Positions 32,546 through 45,783 of a DNA stretch of 64,000 nt are shown one piece after another (the first letter of the stretch is position 1; every line of letters starts with the position of its first letter). The DNA is taken from NCBI RefSeq assembly GCF_021390435.2, contig NZ_JAJVCN010000001.1, positions 3,844,001 through 3,908,000 of the forward strand, read 5' to 3'. This DNA comes from Kibdelosporangium philippinense (GTDB lineage: Bacteria; Actinomycetota; Actinomycetes; Mycobacteriales; Pseudonocardiaceae). A program made the position numbers and the translations under genes. A model generated the notes under the pieces. That model was given only the letters and a program-made list of their open reading frames with translations. It had not been told where the DNA came from and searched no databases.

Positions 32546-32656
32546 GACGCCCACGTAAGCCCCCTGTCCACGATTCTGGGGGAACCTCACACAGTTGAGA
32601 GGCTGCCGTGCACAACGGCTAGCCCGTCGAGGCCATCACGGGCCGGCCAACGTTTC

Positions 32657-32674
32657 TGTGTGTGTGTGTGTGTG
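32657..32674. repeat. (TG)9 dinucleotide repeat
   Basis: Nine uninterrupted TG units in the 98-bp spacer between the IS3 and IS630 elements, unusual in this GC-rich DNA. No function is seen. Confidence 0.85.
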
Positions 32675-32691
32675 TTCAATCGGGTCGGCTA

Positions 32692-33945
32692 GTGCTTTGA
32701 CCGGAATGGTTCGCCGGGGTGTCGCTCGGCGGTGACCTGCTGCAGCCGGTTCGATATGGGGACATCGTCGAGCTGGATGCGTGGAGGTGTTGGTGGCCGA
32801 ACCGGTGAAAGTGCGCAGGCTGACCGATCAGGAAGGCCGGCGACTGCAGCAGATCGTGCGTCGGGGCAGCACCAGTTCGGTGCGCTACCGGCGGGCGATG
32901 ATGATTTTGGCCTCGGCCGGTGGCAACCGCGTGCCGGTGATCGCACAACTGGTTGCGGCGGACGAGGACACCGTCCGGGAGGTGCTCCACCGGTTCAACG
33001 AGATCGGCTTGGCCTGCCTGGACCCTCAGTGGGCGGGAGGCCGTCCCCGCCTGCTCAGTCCTGACCAGGAAGACCTCGTCGTGGCGACGGCCACCACCCG
33101 CCCAACGAACCTCGACCAGCCTTTCACTCGCTGGTCGATCCGCAAACTCGCCGCCTACCTGTGCACCACCGCCGGCGGGGCGATCCGGATCGGCCGTGAG
33201 GCATTGCGGTGTCTGTTGGCTCGCCGCGGTATCACCTTCCAGCGCACCAAGACCTGGAAGGAATCCACTGATCCCGACCGTGACGCCAAACTCGACCGCA
33301 TCGAGCACGTCATCGACAACTTCCCGGATCGCACGTTCGCCTTCGACGAGTTCGGCCCGTTGGGGATCCGTCCGACCGGTGGTGCCTGCTGGGCCGAACG
33401 CGGTCGGCCCGACCGGGTGGCGGCGACCTATCACCGCACCCATGGCGTGACCTACTTTCACGGCTGCTACTCGATCGGCGACGACACCCTGTGGGGTGTC
33501 AACCGACAGCGGAAAGGCACCACCAACACCCTGGCAGCGTTGAAGTCGATCCGGGCTGCCCGTCCGGATGGCGCTCCGATTTACGTGATCCTGGACAACC
33601 TGTCCGCTCACAAGGGACCGGTGATTCGCCGGTGGACCAGGCACAACAAGGTCCGGTTGTGTTTCACTCCGACCAACGCCTCGTGGGCCAACCCGATCGA
33701 GGCGCATTTCGGGCCGTTACGGCAGTTCACCCTGGCCAACTCCCAGCATCCGAACCACACCGTGCAGACCCGTGTCCTGCACGCCTATCTACGGTGGCGC
33801 AACGCCAATGCCCGCCACCCCGAGGTGCTGGCCGCGCAACGGCCGCGAACGCGCCCGCATCCGCAGTGAGAAAGGCATCCGTTGGGGCGGCCGCCCCAAC
33901 ACCAAAGCGGCCTGACACCCCGGCGAACGTATCCGGTCACAGCAC
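32692..33945 (+). mobile_element. IS630-family insertion sequence
   Basis: 1254 bp between TA dinucleotides at 32690-32691 and 33946-33947, the target duplication typical of IS630. Imperfect inverted repeats of about 30 bp: left GTGCTTTGACCGG...GTTCGCCGGGGTGTC, right the complement of GTGCTGTGACCGG...GTTCGCCGGGGTGTC. One transposase gene fills it. Confidence 0.88.
32781..33869 (+). CDS. IS630-family transposase
   Basis: 362 residues from a GTG at 32781; other GTG starts shortly downstream are possible. An N-terminal HTH pair (QEGRRLQQIVRRGSTSSVRY, VAADEDTVREVLHRFNEIG) precedes a DDE_3 catalytic domain with AFDEFGPLGIRPTGG, VILDNLSAHKGPVI and NASWANPIEAHFGPL, giving the D-D-E triad. Full length and apparently intact. 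Confidence 0.9.
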   Translation: MEVLVAEPVKVRRLTDQEGRRLQQIVRRGSTSSVRYRRAMMILASAGGNRVPVIAQLVAADEDTVREVLHRFNEIGLACLDPQWAGGRPRLLSPDQEDLVVATATTRPTNLDQPFTRWSIRKLAAYLCTTAGGAIRIGREALRCLLARRGITFQRTKTWKESTDPDRDAKLDRIEHVIDNFPDRTFAFDEFGPLGIRPTGGACWAERGRPDRVAATYHRTHGVTYFHGCYSIGDDTLWGVNRQRKGTTNTLAALKSIRAARPDGAPIYVILDNLSAHKGPVIRRWTRHNKVRLCFTPTNASWANPIEAHFGPLRQFTLANSQHPNHTVQTRVLHAYLRWRNANARHPEVLAAQRPRTRPHPQ

Positions 33946-33948
33946 TAG

Positions 33949-34885
33949 GGTCTGTTTCGAAAGTCATGGGAGCCACTCGTTGATCGCTGCGATGGTGACC
34001 GTGGTTTCGTAGCGAACGGCGAGCTTGTCGTATCTGGTGGCGACGGCTCGGTTTCGTTTGAGACGGTTGATCCCGCACTCGACAGCGTGCCGTTGCTTGT
34101 AGATCTCCTTGTCGAATGCGGGTGGTCGTCCTCCGTGTGAGCCCTTGTTCTTGCGGTTGCGGACCTGGTCGGCCTTGTCCGGGATGGTGCAGCGGATACC
34201 GCGCCTGCGCAGGTAGGCGCGGTTGGCGCGGGACCCGTAGGCTTTGTCGCCGAGCACCCGATTCGGGCGGCAGCGCGGCCGACCGCGATCCCGCCGGGGT
34301 ACCCGGATACGGTCGAGCACCACCTGAAACTGGGGCGAGTCACCTCGCTGGCCAGCGGTGATCACGATTGATAAGGGCTTTTGTCCCTGCTCGACCGCCA
34401 GGTGAGTCTTGGTCGTCAACCCGCCTCGGGAGCGCCCCAGCCCGTGATCGGCCGGTTCGACCTCGACCCCGCCCGGAGACTCCTTCTGGAGATCCCCTTT
34501 TGACGCGCACCAGCCGCGTGCTGGTGCGCACGAGCCACCGTGGAGTCCACGCTGACATCCCAGGTGATCAGGCCCGCAGCGTCCGCGTCCGCCTGCAACG
34601 CGACCAGAATCCTCTTCCACGTGCCATCCCGTTGCCACCGCCGGAACAAGCCATACACCGTCTCCCACGGGCCGTAACGCTCCGGCAGATCCCGCCACGG
34701 CACACCGGTTCGAACCCGAAACCGGATCCCGTCAATAAGCTTCCGCTTCGCATGCTTCGGCGGCCTGCCAGGCTTCTTGCCCCTGGGCAGCAAGGGTTCC
34801 AGCTTCGCCCACTGCTCGTTGGTCAGATCACCACGCCCCACGAATCAAGATCATCTCAAACCTTGATCAACTTGTGAAACAGGCC
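33949..34885 (-). mobile_element. IS5-family (IS427-like) insertion sequence
   Basis: About 937 bp between CTAG duplications at 33945-33948 and 34886-34889. The ends GGTCTGTTTC and GAAACAGGCC are imperfect inverted repeats. The left CTAG contains the right TA of the adjacent IS630 element, so the IS5 inserted exactly at that junction. Confidence 0.82.
33964..34841 (-). CDS. IS5-family transposase made by frameshift
   Basis: Two overlapping minus-strand frames. The first (34416-34841) has the DUF4096-type N-terminus LTNEQWAKLEPLLPRGKKPG and GVPWRDLPERYGPWETVYGLF, ending after the first catalytic Asp (VSVDSTVARAHQHAAG). The second continues GGLTTKTHLAVEQGQKPLS, VLGDKAYGSRANR and the end KRNRAVATRYDKLAVRYETT. 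The frames join at AAAAGGGG (minus strand, 34494-34501), a typical slippery site. I read it as programmed -1 frameshifting and not decay, as is usual for this IS group. Confidence 0.82.
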
Positions 34886-34889
34886 CTAG

Positions 34890-35296
34890 CCGGGTGCTGA
34901 TGACCGACGGGAAGCGGCTGTGGTGCGCTGTTGGTCGTCGACTCGAGTGCTGCTAGGCGGCGTGTTGAAGCCGACTCGGATGTCGTTGACCGCCTACTTG
35001 AACTTACGGCAGCCCGCGATGGCGTGGCAGTGCGGTCCACGCGCTTTGACAGTCCGACGGCATCTGTCTCTGTCGCGTCCGCGACGGCGTAACCCCTTGT
35101 TTACTCGCGGCAATGAGACTTCGGCCGTCGAACCTGCGGAATGGCAGAGCCTCATCGATAGGTGGATGGCTGTTTGCCAGTGCGCCGAGTGATTGGCGGA
35201 AGATGCACGAAGGCACTGCACGTTCGGGTCGGCGGAATCGCCTGCGCCGCAACGCGGGTCTTGCCGGTCCGCCCCCGTCTCCGAGGTGAGGGAGAC
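34890..35296. other. 407-bp region upstream of the biosynthetic cluster
   Basis: No supported gene was found between the IS5 element and the first PKS gene. The last part must hold the promoter and ribosome-binding site of the PKS gene (GGTGAGGGA before the GTG at 35297). No DosR-like box and no clear hairpin were seen. Confidence 0.5.
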
Positions 35297-38252
<2,956 letters not shown>

Positions 38253-38260
<8 letters not shown>

Positions 38261-41200
38261 CCTGACCGAGCTGCCCTCGACACCGACGACGATCCCCGTC
38301 GTGCCCGGCGCGGAACCCGTGATGTCGTTCGCCCAGGAACGCCTGTGGTTCATGGACGCGTACGCGCCCGGCACCACGGCGTACACGATCCCGGAGGCCT
38401 GGCGGCTGCGCGGCGCGGTCGATCCAGCAGCGCTCGCTGCGGCGTTGAACCGGGTCGCGGCCCGGCACGAGCCGTTGCGGACCCGTTTTCCCGCGACCGT
38501 GGACGGCCGGGCCGTCGTGCTCGTCGACGATGTCGGCGCGATCCCGCTCACCACCGCGGAGGCCGTGTCCGACGACGCCGTGGGGGCCCTCGTCGACGCC
38601 TTCATGGCCGAACCGTTCGACCTCACCGCCGGCCCCGTGGCACGGGGGATGCTGATCACGATCACCCCCGGCGAGCATGTGTTCGCGCTCGCGGTACACC
38701 ACATCGCGGCCGACGGCTGGTCCACTGAACTCCTCCTCGGTGAGGTGCTGGCCTGCTTGGCCGGCGACCCGCTACCGGACCTGCCGGTGCGCTACCGCGA
38801 CTACGCCGCATGGCAACGCGCCCAGTCCAACACCGAGCACGATGTGTCGTACTGGCGCGAGCAGCTCGCCGGCGTCGCGCCGCTCGAGCTGCCGACCGAC
38901 CGGCCGCGGCCCCCGGTGCCGACTTACACCGGCGCGGCGCACCAGTTCTCGGTGGCACCGAGTGTGCTCGACGCGGTGCTCCAGCTCGGGCGCAGGCACC
39001 GGGCCACGCCGTACATGGTGCTGCTCACGGCGTTCGCGATCCTGCTGGGTCGCCGGGCGCGACAGGACGACGTCACGATTGGGTCGCCGACGGCCGGCCG
39101 GCCGGTTCCCGAACTGGACGACCTCGTTGGCTGCTTCATCAATATGGTGACGATGCGGGTCGACTCCTCGGGTGACCCGACGTTCGTCGAGCTGCTGCAT
39201 CGGGTTCGTGCCACGGTCGGGCACGCGTTCGCCCACCAGGAACTGCCGTTCGAGCGCCTGGTCACCGAACTGAACGTGCCGCGTGAGGTGTCACGTTCGC
39301 CGCTGTTCCAGGTCGTCTTCTCCCTGCAGAGCTACGAGGCAGACCTGCCGAGCCGCCCATCGCTCACCGTCACCGCCGACGTCCCCCTGTCGTACTGCGT
39401 GACCCGGTTCGACCTCGAGCTGCACACCGCGGGCGACGGCGGCTTCACACTGATCTACAACACCGCTCTGTTCACCGCGGACTCGATTGCTCGCATGGGC
39501 GCCCACTTCCGTGTCTTGCTGGAGGGTATTGCCGCCGACCCGCACGCCCCGATCTCAAGCTACGAGCTGATCACAGCCGACGAGCGCGCGCAGCGTGCAC
39601 GCTGGAACGACACCAGCGCCGATCTCGGTGCCGACCAGTGCCTGCACGGCCCGGTCGAGGCACAGGCGCGCAGGACGCCCGACCACCCGGCTGTGATCCA
39701 CCCCAGCGGTCAGCTCTCGCATGCCGAGATCGACCGGAGGGCCGAGCACCTCGCGGTGCGGCTGACCGCCGCTGGGGTGACGAGGGGCGACCTCGTGGCG
39801 GTCGTGATGGAGCGCGGCTGGGAGCAGGTCGTCGCGGTGCTGGCGATCAACAAGGCCGGCGCCGCCTACCTGCCTGTCGACGCCGATCTGCCCGAGCGGC
39901 GCCGCAACGAGCTCATTACGCGCGGCGGCTGCACCGTGGCACTCACCCAGGCGGCGCTGTGTTCGCGCCTGACCTGGCCGGACGGGCTGGCGGCGCTGCC
40001 CGTCACCGAGGCGTCGGGCGACTCGGTGACGGCCTGCCCCGCCGAGCCCGACGACCTCGCCTATGTGATCTTCACGTCAGGCTCGACCGGCACGCCGAAA
40101 GGCGTGATGATCGAGCACAAGGCCGCGCTCAACACCGTCCGCGACATCACCAGGCGGTTTCGGGTAGGACCCGGCGACCGGGTGCTCGCGCTGTCCGCGC
40201 TGAGCTTCGACCTGTCGGTCTACGACGTCTACGGCACGCTGGCCGCGGGTGCCACGCTGGTCATGGGGCGGGCCGCAGAGAACAAGGACCCGGCCGCATG
40301 GGCACGGATCGTCGCGGACCAGCGGATCACCGTGTGGAACTCGGTACCCGCGCTGATGGAACTGCTGGTCGAGCACGCCGAGCGAGAAGGGACCGACATC
40401 AGCTCGCTGCGGCTCGTGATGATGTCCGGCGACTGGATCCCGCCGACGCTGCCCGACCGCATTCGTGCGCTCGCCCCGAGAGCCGAGCTCGTCAGCCTCG
40501 GCGGAGCGACCGAGGGGTCGATCTGGTCGATCTTCTATCTGATCGGGCATGTCGACCCGTCGTGGACCTCGATCCCGTACGGCCGCCCGCTGACCAACCA
40601 GCAGTTCCATATCCTCGACCGCGGCATGTGCGACGTCCCGGTTGGTGTGCCCGGCGAGCTGTACATCGGCGGCGCTGGAGTGGCAACCGGTTACTGGAAG
40701 GACCCGGAGCGGACCGCGGCGGCGTTCGTGACGCACCCACGCACCGGCGCCCGCCTCTACCGCACTGGCGACCTCGGTCGGTACCGGTCCGACGGCGTGA
40801 TCGAGTTCCTCGGACGGGCCGACGCCCAGGTCAAGATCCGCGGCTACCGAATCGAACTCGGCGAGATCGAGGCACACCTGACCCGACATCCCGAGGTCGC
40901 CGAATGCGTCGTGACCACCCACGGAACGGGCAACGCCGCGCAGCTCGTGGCATATTTCGTGGCAGCACCCGGACACGTACCGGGCCCCGCGCCGCTGCGG
41001 TCACACCTCGCAGCCGCGCTACCGGCGTACATGGTCCCCAGCGCGTTCGTCATGCTGCCTCAGCTGCCGCTGACCGCGAACGGCAAGGTGGACCGCGGGC
41101 GGCTGCCCGCGCCCGAGGCGCCCGTCGATCGCGCGGCCGAGCGGACGCAACCACGCACCGACTCGGAGCGGGCGATCCACGCGGTGTGGGCGGACGTGCT

Positions 41201-43436
41201 CGACCGGGCCGACATCGGGATCGACGACGACTTCTTCGCCATGGGCGGTCACTCCCTGCTCGCGATCAAGCTGGTGGAGCGGCTGAGGCGCGCGGCGGCA
41301 GGCGGCACCGCGATCGCCGTGATGGACCTGTTCACCCACCCGACGATCCGGCAACTCGCCGCTCTGCTCGACGGGAGCACCACGACGACGCGTGGGCTCC
41401 TGCACCGGTTGACGCCGGAGCCGGCCGCCGAGCCCGAGCTCAACTACGTCGCCGTTCCGTACGGCGGGGGCGGCGCGATGGTGTACAAGCCGCTGGCGGA
41501 CGCACTGCCGGCCACACACGCGCTGTGGTCGGTCGCCATCCCCGGCCACGACATCGGGATCGACGAACAGCGCGCGCCGTTGGAGGAGATCGCCGCGCGG
41601 TGCGTGCAGGAGATCCAGGAGGAGGTCGCCGGGCCGATCGCGCTGTACGGGCACTGCGGTGTCGGCTCGGCGCTCGTCGTGGAGATCGCCAGGAAGCTGG
41701 AGGCGGTCGGCCGAGTCGTCGAGGCGGTCTACATCGGCGCGATCTTCCCGTTCGCCAGACCGGACCGCGGCCGGCTCGGCGCGCTGGGCCGCCTCACCAA
41801 TCCCGACGCGTGGCGCAGCGACCGCTCCTATGCCGATGGCCTGACCGCGCTCGGGCTCGACATGAGCGACATCGACCCCGCGCAGGCGCGGCATGTCATC
41901 CGCAACACCCGCCGCGACACCGAAGCGGCGGAGGAGTACTTCACACGGCTTTTCGAGAGCTCAGTGGAGCGGCTGCGGGCGCCGGTCATCAGCGTGGCCG
42001 GGGAGCATGACCCGGCGACCGAGTACTACCAGGAGCGCTTCCGCGAGTGGCACTTCCTCAGCGACACCACCGCCGTGGTGCTGCTCGACGAGGCAGGCCA
42101 CTACTTCCAGAAGCACCGCGCTGCCGAGCTCGCCGAGATCGTGACGACCACCCATCCGGCCGTCACCGCTGGTGGGCCGGCGGAAGGCGACGGGTGGCGG
42201 CTGCTTGACGTCTCGCGCGCGAGTTCGGACGTACGCGACGCGCCCCGGCCCGCGGTGCGCAGGTTCCTTGCGGTGGCGGCGGGGCAACTTGTCTCGGCCG
42301 GCGCCGCGGCGCTGACCGCGTTCGCGATCCCGATCTGGATCTACCTCGCCACCGGCTCGCTCGTGCAGTTCGCTTTGTCCGCCATGGCCGGGCTGGTGCC
42401 GGGGCTGCTCATCATGCCGCTGGCAGGCACGGTGGTGAGCCGTTGCGACCGTCGCACGATCATGCTCGCGGGCGCGGTTGGCGCGGGTGCGGTCCAGCTG
42501 CTGCTCGGTCTGCTGCTGTGGGCCGGGAACCTGCAGATCTGGCACATCTATCCGCTGCTCGCGCTCCTGGCGGTCGCGCTCGCGTTCCAGCGGCTCGCCT
42601 ACCGCTCCGCCGTGCCGCAGCTCGTCCCCAAGCGGTACCTCGATCACATCGCCGGTGCCGCCCGGATGCCCGCGGGGGTGAGCCGGTCGATCGTGCCGAT
42701 CGCGGCCGTCGGACTGATGGCCGTCGTGGGATTGGAGGGCATCCTCGTTCTCGGCGTGGTGGGCTACGTGGTCGCGATTGCCGTCACGCTCCTGGTCCGG
42801 TTCCCACGGACCATGGCGGGGCCAACGGAGTCAGTGATGGCTGAGATCAAAGCGGGGTTCCGGTACTTGTGGGACCACGCCCGGTTCCGCCGCGCGCTGA
42901 TCTTCTTCGCGGTGCTCGACGTGCTGCTGGCGCCGCTGTTCCTGCTGATCCCACCGCTGGTGCTCGCGGTCGGCACGCTCACCGACCTCGGCTGGATCCT
43001 GCTCGGCTCGGGGCTGGCAGGTGTGCTGGGCGGCCTCGTCATGACGATGTGGGGCGGCCCGGCGCGGCGACGAATGCGTGGTGTGCTGGTGTGCACGCTC
43101 TGCCTGGCCGCGTCCTGCCTGGTGATCGGCCTGCGAACGGATCTGGTGACGATCGGCATCGGCGTGTTCGGCATATCGCTGTCGCTGACGGTGCTCAACG
43201 GGATCCGTGCCGCGATCGTGGAAGTCAAGGTGCCGCAACGGTTCCACGGCCAGGTTCGCGTGCTGCACGCGGCGATCGCGTGGTCGGCGTTGCCGATCGG
43301 CTTCGGGCTGATCGCGGCATTTGCGTCGGTGCTGTTCGAGCCGCTGCTGTATGTGCTGGGCGCCGGGGCCATCGCGCTGCTGGCAGTGGTGGCGCCCGTC
43401 GACGTCCAGGTGGTTACGAGCCCATCTTCTCGATGA
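38253..43436 (+). CDS. NRPS C-A(Cys)-PCP-TE fused to an MFS transporter domain
   Basis: 1727 residues from the GTG at 38253, with GGAGG 7 bp upstream; an ATG at 38232 is the alternative. C domain: AVHHIAADGWS (His149-His150). A domain: YVIFTSGSTGTPKGV, FDLSVYDVYG and LGGATEGSIWSI. Specificity residues read by hand are D-L-Y-N-M-S-L-I-W, one change from the cysteine code DLYNLSLIW. PCP: GGHSLLAIK (Ser1001). TE (about 1060-1300): LYGHCGVGSAL with Cys1135 in place of Ser, then GEHDPATEYY (Asp) and AGHYFQKH (His). From about residue 1335 to the end is an MFS fold of 10-12 hydrophobic helices (QLVSAGAAALTAFAIPIWIY and onward) with no linker stop. It should add Cys, release the chain, and possibly export it. 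Confidence 0.9.
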
Positions 43437-43629
43437 GACCTTTCGGGCGCATGTCGGTCCACGACCGGTCGACGTAGGCGAGACAGTCCTCGCGGCCGGC
43501 TGGGCCGAAAACGGGTGACCATCCGGCCGGAATGTCGACGAGCTCCGGCCACAGCGAATGCTGGTTTTCGTGGTTCACCACCACGACGTACGTCAGCGGT
43601 TCATCGCCGAACGGAATTCTGCTCACCAC
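43414..43629 (-). CDS. MbtH-like protein, NRPS adenylation-domain chaperone
   Basis: 71 residues from a GTG at 43629. It contains the family signature: NHENQHSLWPELVDIPAGWS, VFGPAGREDCLAYVDRSW, then TDMRPKGL. MbtH proteins bind and activate A domains. Here it could serve the Cys A domain or the one at 45773. It is on the opposite strand and its 3' end overlaps the NRPS-MFS gene by 23 bp, an unusual arrangement, since mbtH is normally co-directional with its NRPS. The ISAs1 element lies 80 bp upstream of its start and may have displaced its promoter. Confidence 0.9.
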   Translation of the reverse strand: MVSRIPFGDEPLTYVVVVNHENQHSLWPELVDIPAGWSPVFGPAGREDCLAYVDRSWTDMRPKGLIEKMGS

Positions 43630-43708
43630 GCAACTCGTTTCACTGTCGCCGCCGTTTCAAAATGTGACGTTCTCAATGCGCGCAATTCGACTCGGTCTGG
43701 TCGTCACC

Positions 43709-45058
43709 CAGGGCTAAAGCAAAGTCGGTTGATCTTGGGAGTGGTGGGGCGGGGTGAGGTTTTCCCTGGTGGGTAAGGAGATGCGGCCCTTCGATGGGAC
43801 GATGTGAGTTCTCACGCTCTTGATCGTCTGTCGAAAGGCCGCTGGTGTCAGTGTCGCATGCCGTCTGCGTACCCGTCGATGCGTCGGTCATGATGGGCTC
43901 GGCTGAGCTAGCCGACTTGGTCGCGTTGCTGGGCAAGGTCGCCGATCCCCGTAAACGCCGGGGGATTCGGCATCACATCGCCACGGTGCTGGCCGTGACG
44001 GTGCTGGCGGTATTGGCGGGGGCGAAGAACTACCGGGAGGCCGGTGACCGGGCCGAGGACTTGCCGCAGGAGTTGCTGGAGCTGGTCGGGGCGCGGCGGA
44101 GCGTCCTATCGGGACGGCGTGTGGCGCCGAGCGCGGACACGATCCGCCGGGTGGTCGAGTCGGTGGACGCCGAGGCCGCCGACAGGCTGGTGTGCCACTG
44201 GCTGGCTGATCGAGCGATGGCCCTGGCCGGCGACGACGGCTGTGCTGGCTTCGACGGGGTGGCCATCGACGGCAAGGCCGTGCGTAATTCCGGTGGTGTG
44301 CGCCTGTTCTCGGCGATGCGTCACGGCCAGGCGGTGGTCATCTCGCAGATCCGGGTCCCCGACGAGACGACCGAGACCACGCAGGTCAAGTCGTTGCTCA
44401 CGGGTATGGATCTGGCGGGTGCGGTGGTCACGGCCGATGCCGCGCACACCCAGCGCGACACCGCGCGGCACCTGGTGTCCGACAAGCAGGCGGACTACGT
44501 GCTTGCTGTCAAAGGCAACCAGCCGACCCTGTTGGCCCAGGTCCAAGCCCTGCTGCCGCCTGCTGCCCCAGGGTCGGAGGACCATGTGGACGACGAGCGC
44601 AGCCACGGGCGGATCACCCGCCGGGCCATCTGGGCGACCGTCGCCGAGGGCGTCGATTTCCCTCATGCCGCCCAGGTCTTCCGCATCCGCCGGGACGTGT
44701 TCAACCTCGCCGGGCAACGCGTCCACAAAGAGATCGCATACGGCGTGACCAGCCTGAACACCGAGCGAGCGTCCGCTCGGGACATTGGTGGCCTGGTACG
44801 GGGTCAGTGGGGCATCGAGAACAAAATCCACTGGGTCCGCGACGTCGTGTTCGCTGAGGACCACCAGCACGCCTACACCGGCAACGGTGCTCACGCCATG
44901 GCCATGCTCCGCAATCTGGCCATCGGCCTGATCCGCCTGGCTGGACTCACCGAGATCAAACGCACCCTGGAATGGATCGCCGCCGACCGCATGAGAATCC
45001 TCCCGCTCCTGGCCGCATCTACCCCCTGAACAGCAACAACGACTTTGCTATTGCCCTG
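43709..45058 (+). mobile_element. ISAs1-family insertion sequence with 10-bp target duplication
   Basis: 1350 bp. Terminal inverted repeats CAGGGCTAAAGCAAAGTCG and its near complement CGACTTTGCTATTGCCCTG. The flanks GGTCGTCACC (43699-43708 and 45059-45068) are identical 10-bp duplications, so the insertion is precise and probably recent. Removing it joins mbtH and the SET-domain gene into one divergent intergenic region. Confidence 0.92.
43845..45029 (+). CDS. ISAs1-family transposase
   Basis: 394 residues from the ATG at 43845. DDE_Tnp_1-associated N-terminus (VADPRKRRGIRHHIATVLAV) is followed by the catalytic core AIDGKAVRNSGG (Asp), VVTADAAHTQRDTARHL (Asp) and RGQWGIENKIHWVRDVVFAED (Glu). 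The end (RNLAIGLIRLAGLTEIKRTL) is standard. Full length and apparently active. Confidence 0.93.
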   Translation: MSVSHAVCVPVDASVMMGSAELADLVALLGKVADPRKRRGIRHHIATVLAVTVLAVLAGAKNYREAGDRAEDLPQELLELVGARRSVLSGRRVAPSADTIRRVVESVDAEAADRLVCHWLADRAMALAGDDGCAGFDGVAIDGKAVRNSGGVRLFSAMRHGQAVVISQIRVPDETTETTQVKSLLTGMDLAGAVVTADAAHTQRDTARHLVSDKQADYVLAVKGNQPTLLAQVQALLPPAAPGSEDHVDDERSHGRITRRAIWATVAEGVDFPHAAQVFRIRRDVFNLAGQRVHKEIAYGVTSLNTERASARDIGGLVRGQWGIENKIHWVRDVVFAEDHQHAYTGNGAHAMAMLRNLAIGLIRLAGLTEIKRTLEWIAADRMRILPLLAASTP

Positions 45059-45255
45059 GGTCGTCACCGCGACACTTCAGCACTCGATCCGAAATCTGTC
45101 AAGCAACCGGCGGAAACATGCCAAACAATCGTGGTCGCCAGGGTCTGTCCGGCGACCGTTCACATTCGAGCCTTCTGTTGTTCAGATCGGATTGCCCTGC
45201 GGTCATCGACATGGCGGTACAAAAGTGAATATCCGAAGCACGGGAGGAATGTGCG

Positions 45256-45783
45256 GTGCTGCAGCGAGATTCTGAAGTCGATGCAGGTAGAGCGGGTGGC
45301 CCGGGGCAGGTCTGCGGTCACGGAATCCGGCTTGTCATGGATCCCGGAAAAGGTCGTTGCGTCATTTCGGCCACTCGATTCGTGCGGGGGCAGACCGTTG
45401 TTGTCGGCGACGTCGAACGGGTCGTGCCCACTCGGACGAACCATTCTTTCCAAGTCGGATGGGATACGCACGTGGATCTGACGTCGCCGGCTCGGGACAT
45501 CAACCACTCCTGCAATCCGAACACCGGGATCCGTGACAACGACCGGGGTGGATTCGACTTCATCGCACTTCGGGAGATCGTCCCGCCGGAAGAGATCACC
45601 TGGGATTACGAAACGAGTGAGTACGTGAGTATCGCCGTTCCCCGGTGTCTCTGCGGCGAGGCCAATTGCCGGTCGGTGATCCGTGGGTTCAAGTACAGGC
45701 GCCATGACAAACATTGGCAGCCTACGCACCTGGCCCGCTATCTCGGCGGCAATCAGTTGCCCGGGGGATCCGATGACCGATGA
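45256..45783 (+). CDS. SET-domain protein (putative lysine methyltransferase) in the biosynthetic cluster
   Basis: 175 residues from the GTG at 45256 (GGGAGGAA upstream). SET features: PGKGRCVISATRFVRGQTVV at the N-terminus, INHSCNPNTGIRDND (SAM/pseudoknot NHxCxPN), FIALREIVPPEEITWDYETS (catalytic Tyr region), and a post-SET-like CLCGEANCRSVIRGF with three Cys. Such enzymes methylate lysine side chains with SAM. Its 3' end overlaps the second NRPS by 11 bp, so it is made with the assembly line. Possible targets are a protein, a carrier-bound lysine residue, or the peptide product; the sequence does not decide. Confidence 0.85.
   Translation: MLQRDSEVDAGRAGGPGQVCGHGIRLVMDPGKGRCVISATRFVRGQTVVVGDVERVVPTRTNHSFQVGWDTHVDLTSPARDINHSCNPNTGIRDNDRGGFDFIALREIVPPEEITWDYETSEYVSIAVPRCLCGEANCRSVIRGFKYRRHDKHWQPTHLARYLGGNQLPGGSDDR

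Larger units (their letters stand above)
31240..32591 (+). mobile_element. IS3-family insertion sequence
   Basis: 1352 bp. The left end TGTGAGGTTCCCCC (from 31240) is repeated inverted at the right end (GGGGGAACCTCACA, to 32591); similarity continues inward for about 25 bp with mismatches. It contains orfA and orfB in the usual overlapping-frame layout. No clear 3-4 bp target duplication is seen (left ATA, right CAG), so the flanks may have been rearranged after insertion. Confidence 0.88.

Noticed and set aside
33964..34841. IS5 transposase as a pseudogene because of two frames
   Set aside because: The frames join at AAAAGGGG, a known type of slippery site, and all catalytic parts are present, so programmed frameshifting is more likely.
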